From Bacteroidia bacterium (GTDB taxonomy: Bacteria; Bacteroidota; Bacteroidia; UBA8524): DNA of 6,908 nucleotides. Positions 6,409 through 6,908 of this stretch are shown piece after piece. Below the pieces are notes generated by a model. That model saw only the letters and a list, made by a program, of their open reading frames with translations, did no database searches and had not been told where the DNA came from. Numbering within the stretch: position 1 is the stretch's first letter; each line of letters starts with the position of its first letter. The stretch is from positions 1-6,908 of the forward strand of contig JALRIQ010000184.1 of assembly GCA_023277325.1 (NCBI GenBank), written 5' to 3'. Both the position numbers and the translations under genes were made by a program.

Positions 6409-6783
6409 ATGGCTAGAATCGCTGGGATAGATATACCAAAAAACAAAAGAGGTGTAATCAGTTTAACCTATATCTACGGAATAGGTAATAGTACTGCTGC
6501 AAAAATTTTAGATGATTGCGGAGTTGATCATAACATTAAAGTTTCGGATTGGACGGACGAACAAACAGGGATTATCCGTGCGGCTGTTACCGAAATTAAA
6601 GTGGAAGGAGCGCTTCGTTCTGAAGTTCAATTAAACATTAAACGTTTAATGGATATCGGATGTAATAGAGGAATCAGACACAGAGCTGGTCTTCCATTAA
6701 GAGGGCAACGTACTAAAAACAATTCGAGAACTCGAAAAGGTAGAAGAAAAACAGTTGCTAACAAGAAAAAAGCAACTAAATAA
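6409..6783 (+). CDS. rpsM: 30S ribosomal protein S13
   Basis: The product is a 124-residue S13 (uS13) of the 30S head, which forms intersubunit bridges with the 50S (including to L5) and whose basic tail contacts P-site tRNA. The N terminus [20 protein letters not shown] (residues 1-20), [14 protein letters not shown] with the helix-two-turns-helix region, and the signature [16 protein letters not shown] (85-100) are all present. They are followed by the very basic tail [20 protein letters not shown] (101-120). The gene begins 12 bases after rpmJ, leaving no room for an S4-binding leader like that found upstream of rpsM in E. coli. No strong SD precedes it. Confidence 0.98.
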   Translation: MARIAGIDIPKNKRGVISLTYIYGIGNSTAAKILDDCGVDHNIKVSDWTDEQTGIIRAAVTEIKVEGALRSEVQLNIKRLMDIGCNRGIRHRAGLPLRGQRTKNNSRTRKGRRKTVANKKKATK

Positions 6784-6793
6784 TAACTGAGTT

Positions 6794-6908
6794 ATGGCAA
6801 AAGCAGGTAAAGTAAAAAAGAAAAGTGTTAAGGTTGAAGCTGTTGGTCAAGCCCATATTCAGGCTTCTTTCAACAACATCATTATCTCATTAACAAACAG
6901 TACAGGTC
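6794..6908 (+). CDS. rpsK: 30S ribosomal protein S11, N-terminal part (partial)
   Basis: Only the first 38 codons are present before the window ends. They encode [20 protein letters not shown] and then [18 protein letters not shown]. The basic N-terminal extension followed by G-AHI-ASFNN-I-S-T---G is typical of S11 (uS11), a platform protein of the 30S subunit close to the mRNA exit site. It lies 10 bases after rpsM, as in the alpha cluster of most bacteria, where rpsD, rpoA and rplQ usually follow. Those genes are beyond the window. No SD is visible in the 10-base gap. Confidence 0.95.
   Translation, partial: MAKAGKVKKKSVKVEAVGQAHIQASFNNIIISLTNSTG

Noticed and set aside
1..6908. Mobile elements, CRISPR arrays, terminators or a novel defence-type system
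   Set aside because: Nearly all of the sequence is accounted for by conserved translation genes. I saw no long direct or inverted repeats, no hairpin followed by a T-run in the gaps, and no unassigned gene.

Overview
This window is a continuous stretch of a ribosomal-protein super-operon (the end of the S10 cluster, the whole spc cluster and the start of the alpha cluster). All genes lie on the + strand. The order is rplP (3' end only), rpmC, rpsQ, rplN, rplX, rplE, rpsN, rpsH, rplF, rplR, rpsE, rpmD, rplO, secY, infA, rpmJ, rpsM, rpsK (5' end only). Every gene is recognisable from conserved protein sequence. No frame is broken, and the two partial genes are cut only by the window edges.

The organism is most likely a member of the Bacteroidota, possibly Flavobacteriia or a related class. 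The clues are: L14 beginning [13 protein letters not shown]; an 89-residue zinc-free S14; a 38-residue L36 that has lost most zinc ligands; S17 containing [26 protein letters not shown] sequence; start sites that mostly lack Shine-Dalgarno (SD) sequences and are A-rich upstream; and a candidate Bacteroidota-type promoter (TTTG / TAnnTTTG-like) before infA. Genus or species cannot be named from this stretch. There is no map (methionine aminopeptidase) or adk gene between secY and infA, where many other bacteria, including some Bacteroidota, have one or both.

Layout: positions 1-549 hold the end of the S10-type cluster (L16, L29, S17). Positions 561-4639 hold the spc ribosomal proteins L14, L24, L5, S14, S8, L6, L18, S5, L30 and L15. 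Positions 4641-5993 encode SecY, the translocon channel. After the longest gap (58 bases, with a candidate promoter) come IF-1, L36, S13 and the start of S11. Packing is tight: rpmC/rpsQ and rplX/rplE overlap, rplO/secY are one base apart, and most other gaps are under 25 bases. No stretch over 300 bases lacks a gene.

The products act together in ribosome assembly (5S RNP proteins L5 and L18, 30S decoding and head proteins S5, S8, S13, S14, S11), initiation (IF-1) and membrane insertion of nascent chains (SecY). This is a core housekeeping region. I see no mobile element, CRISPR array, toxin/antitoxin or new system. The points worth a second look are translational and regulatory: strong SD sequences before only rplE and rplF, the infA promoter candidate, and the zinc-independent forms of S14 and L36.
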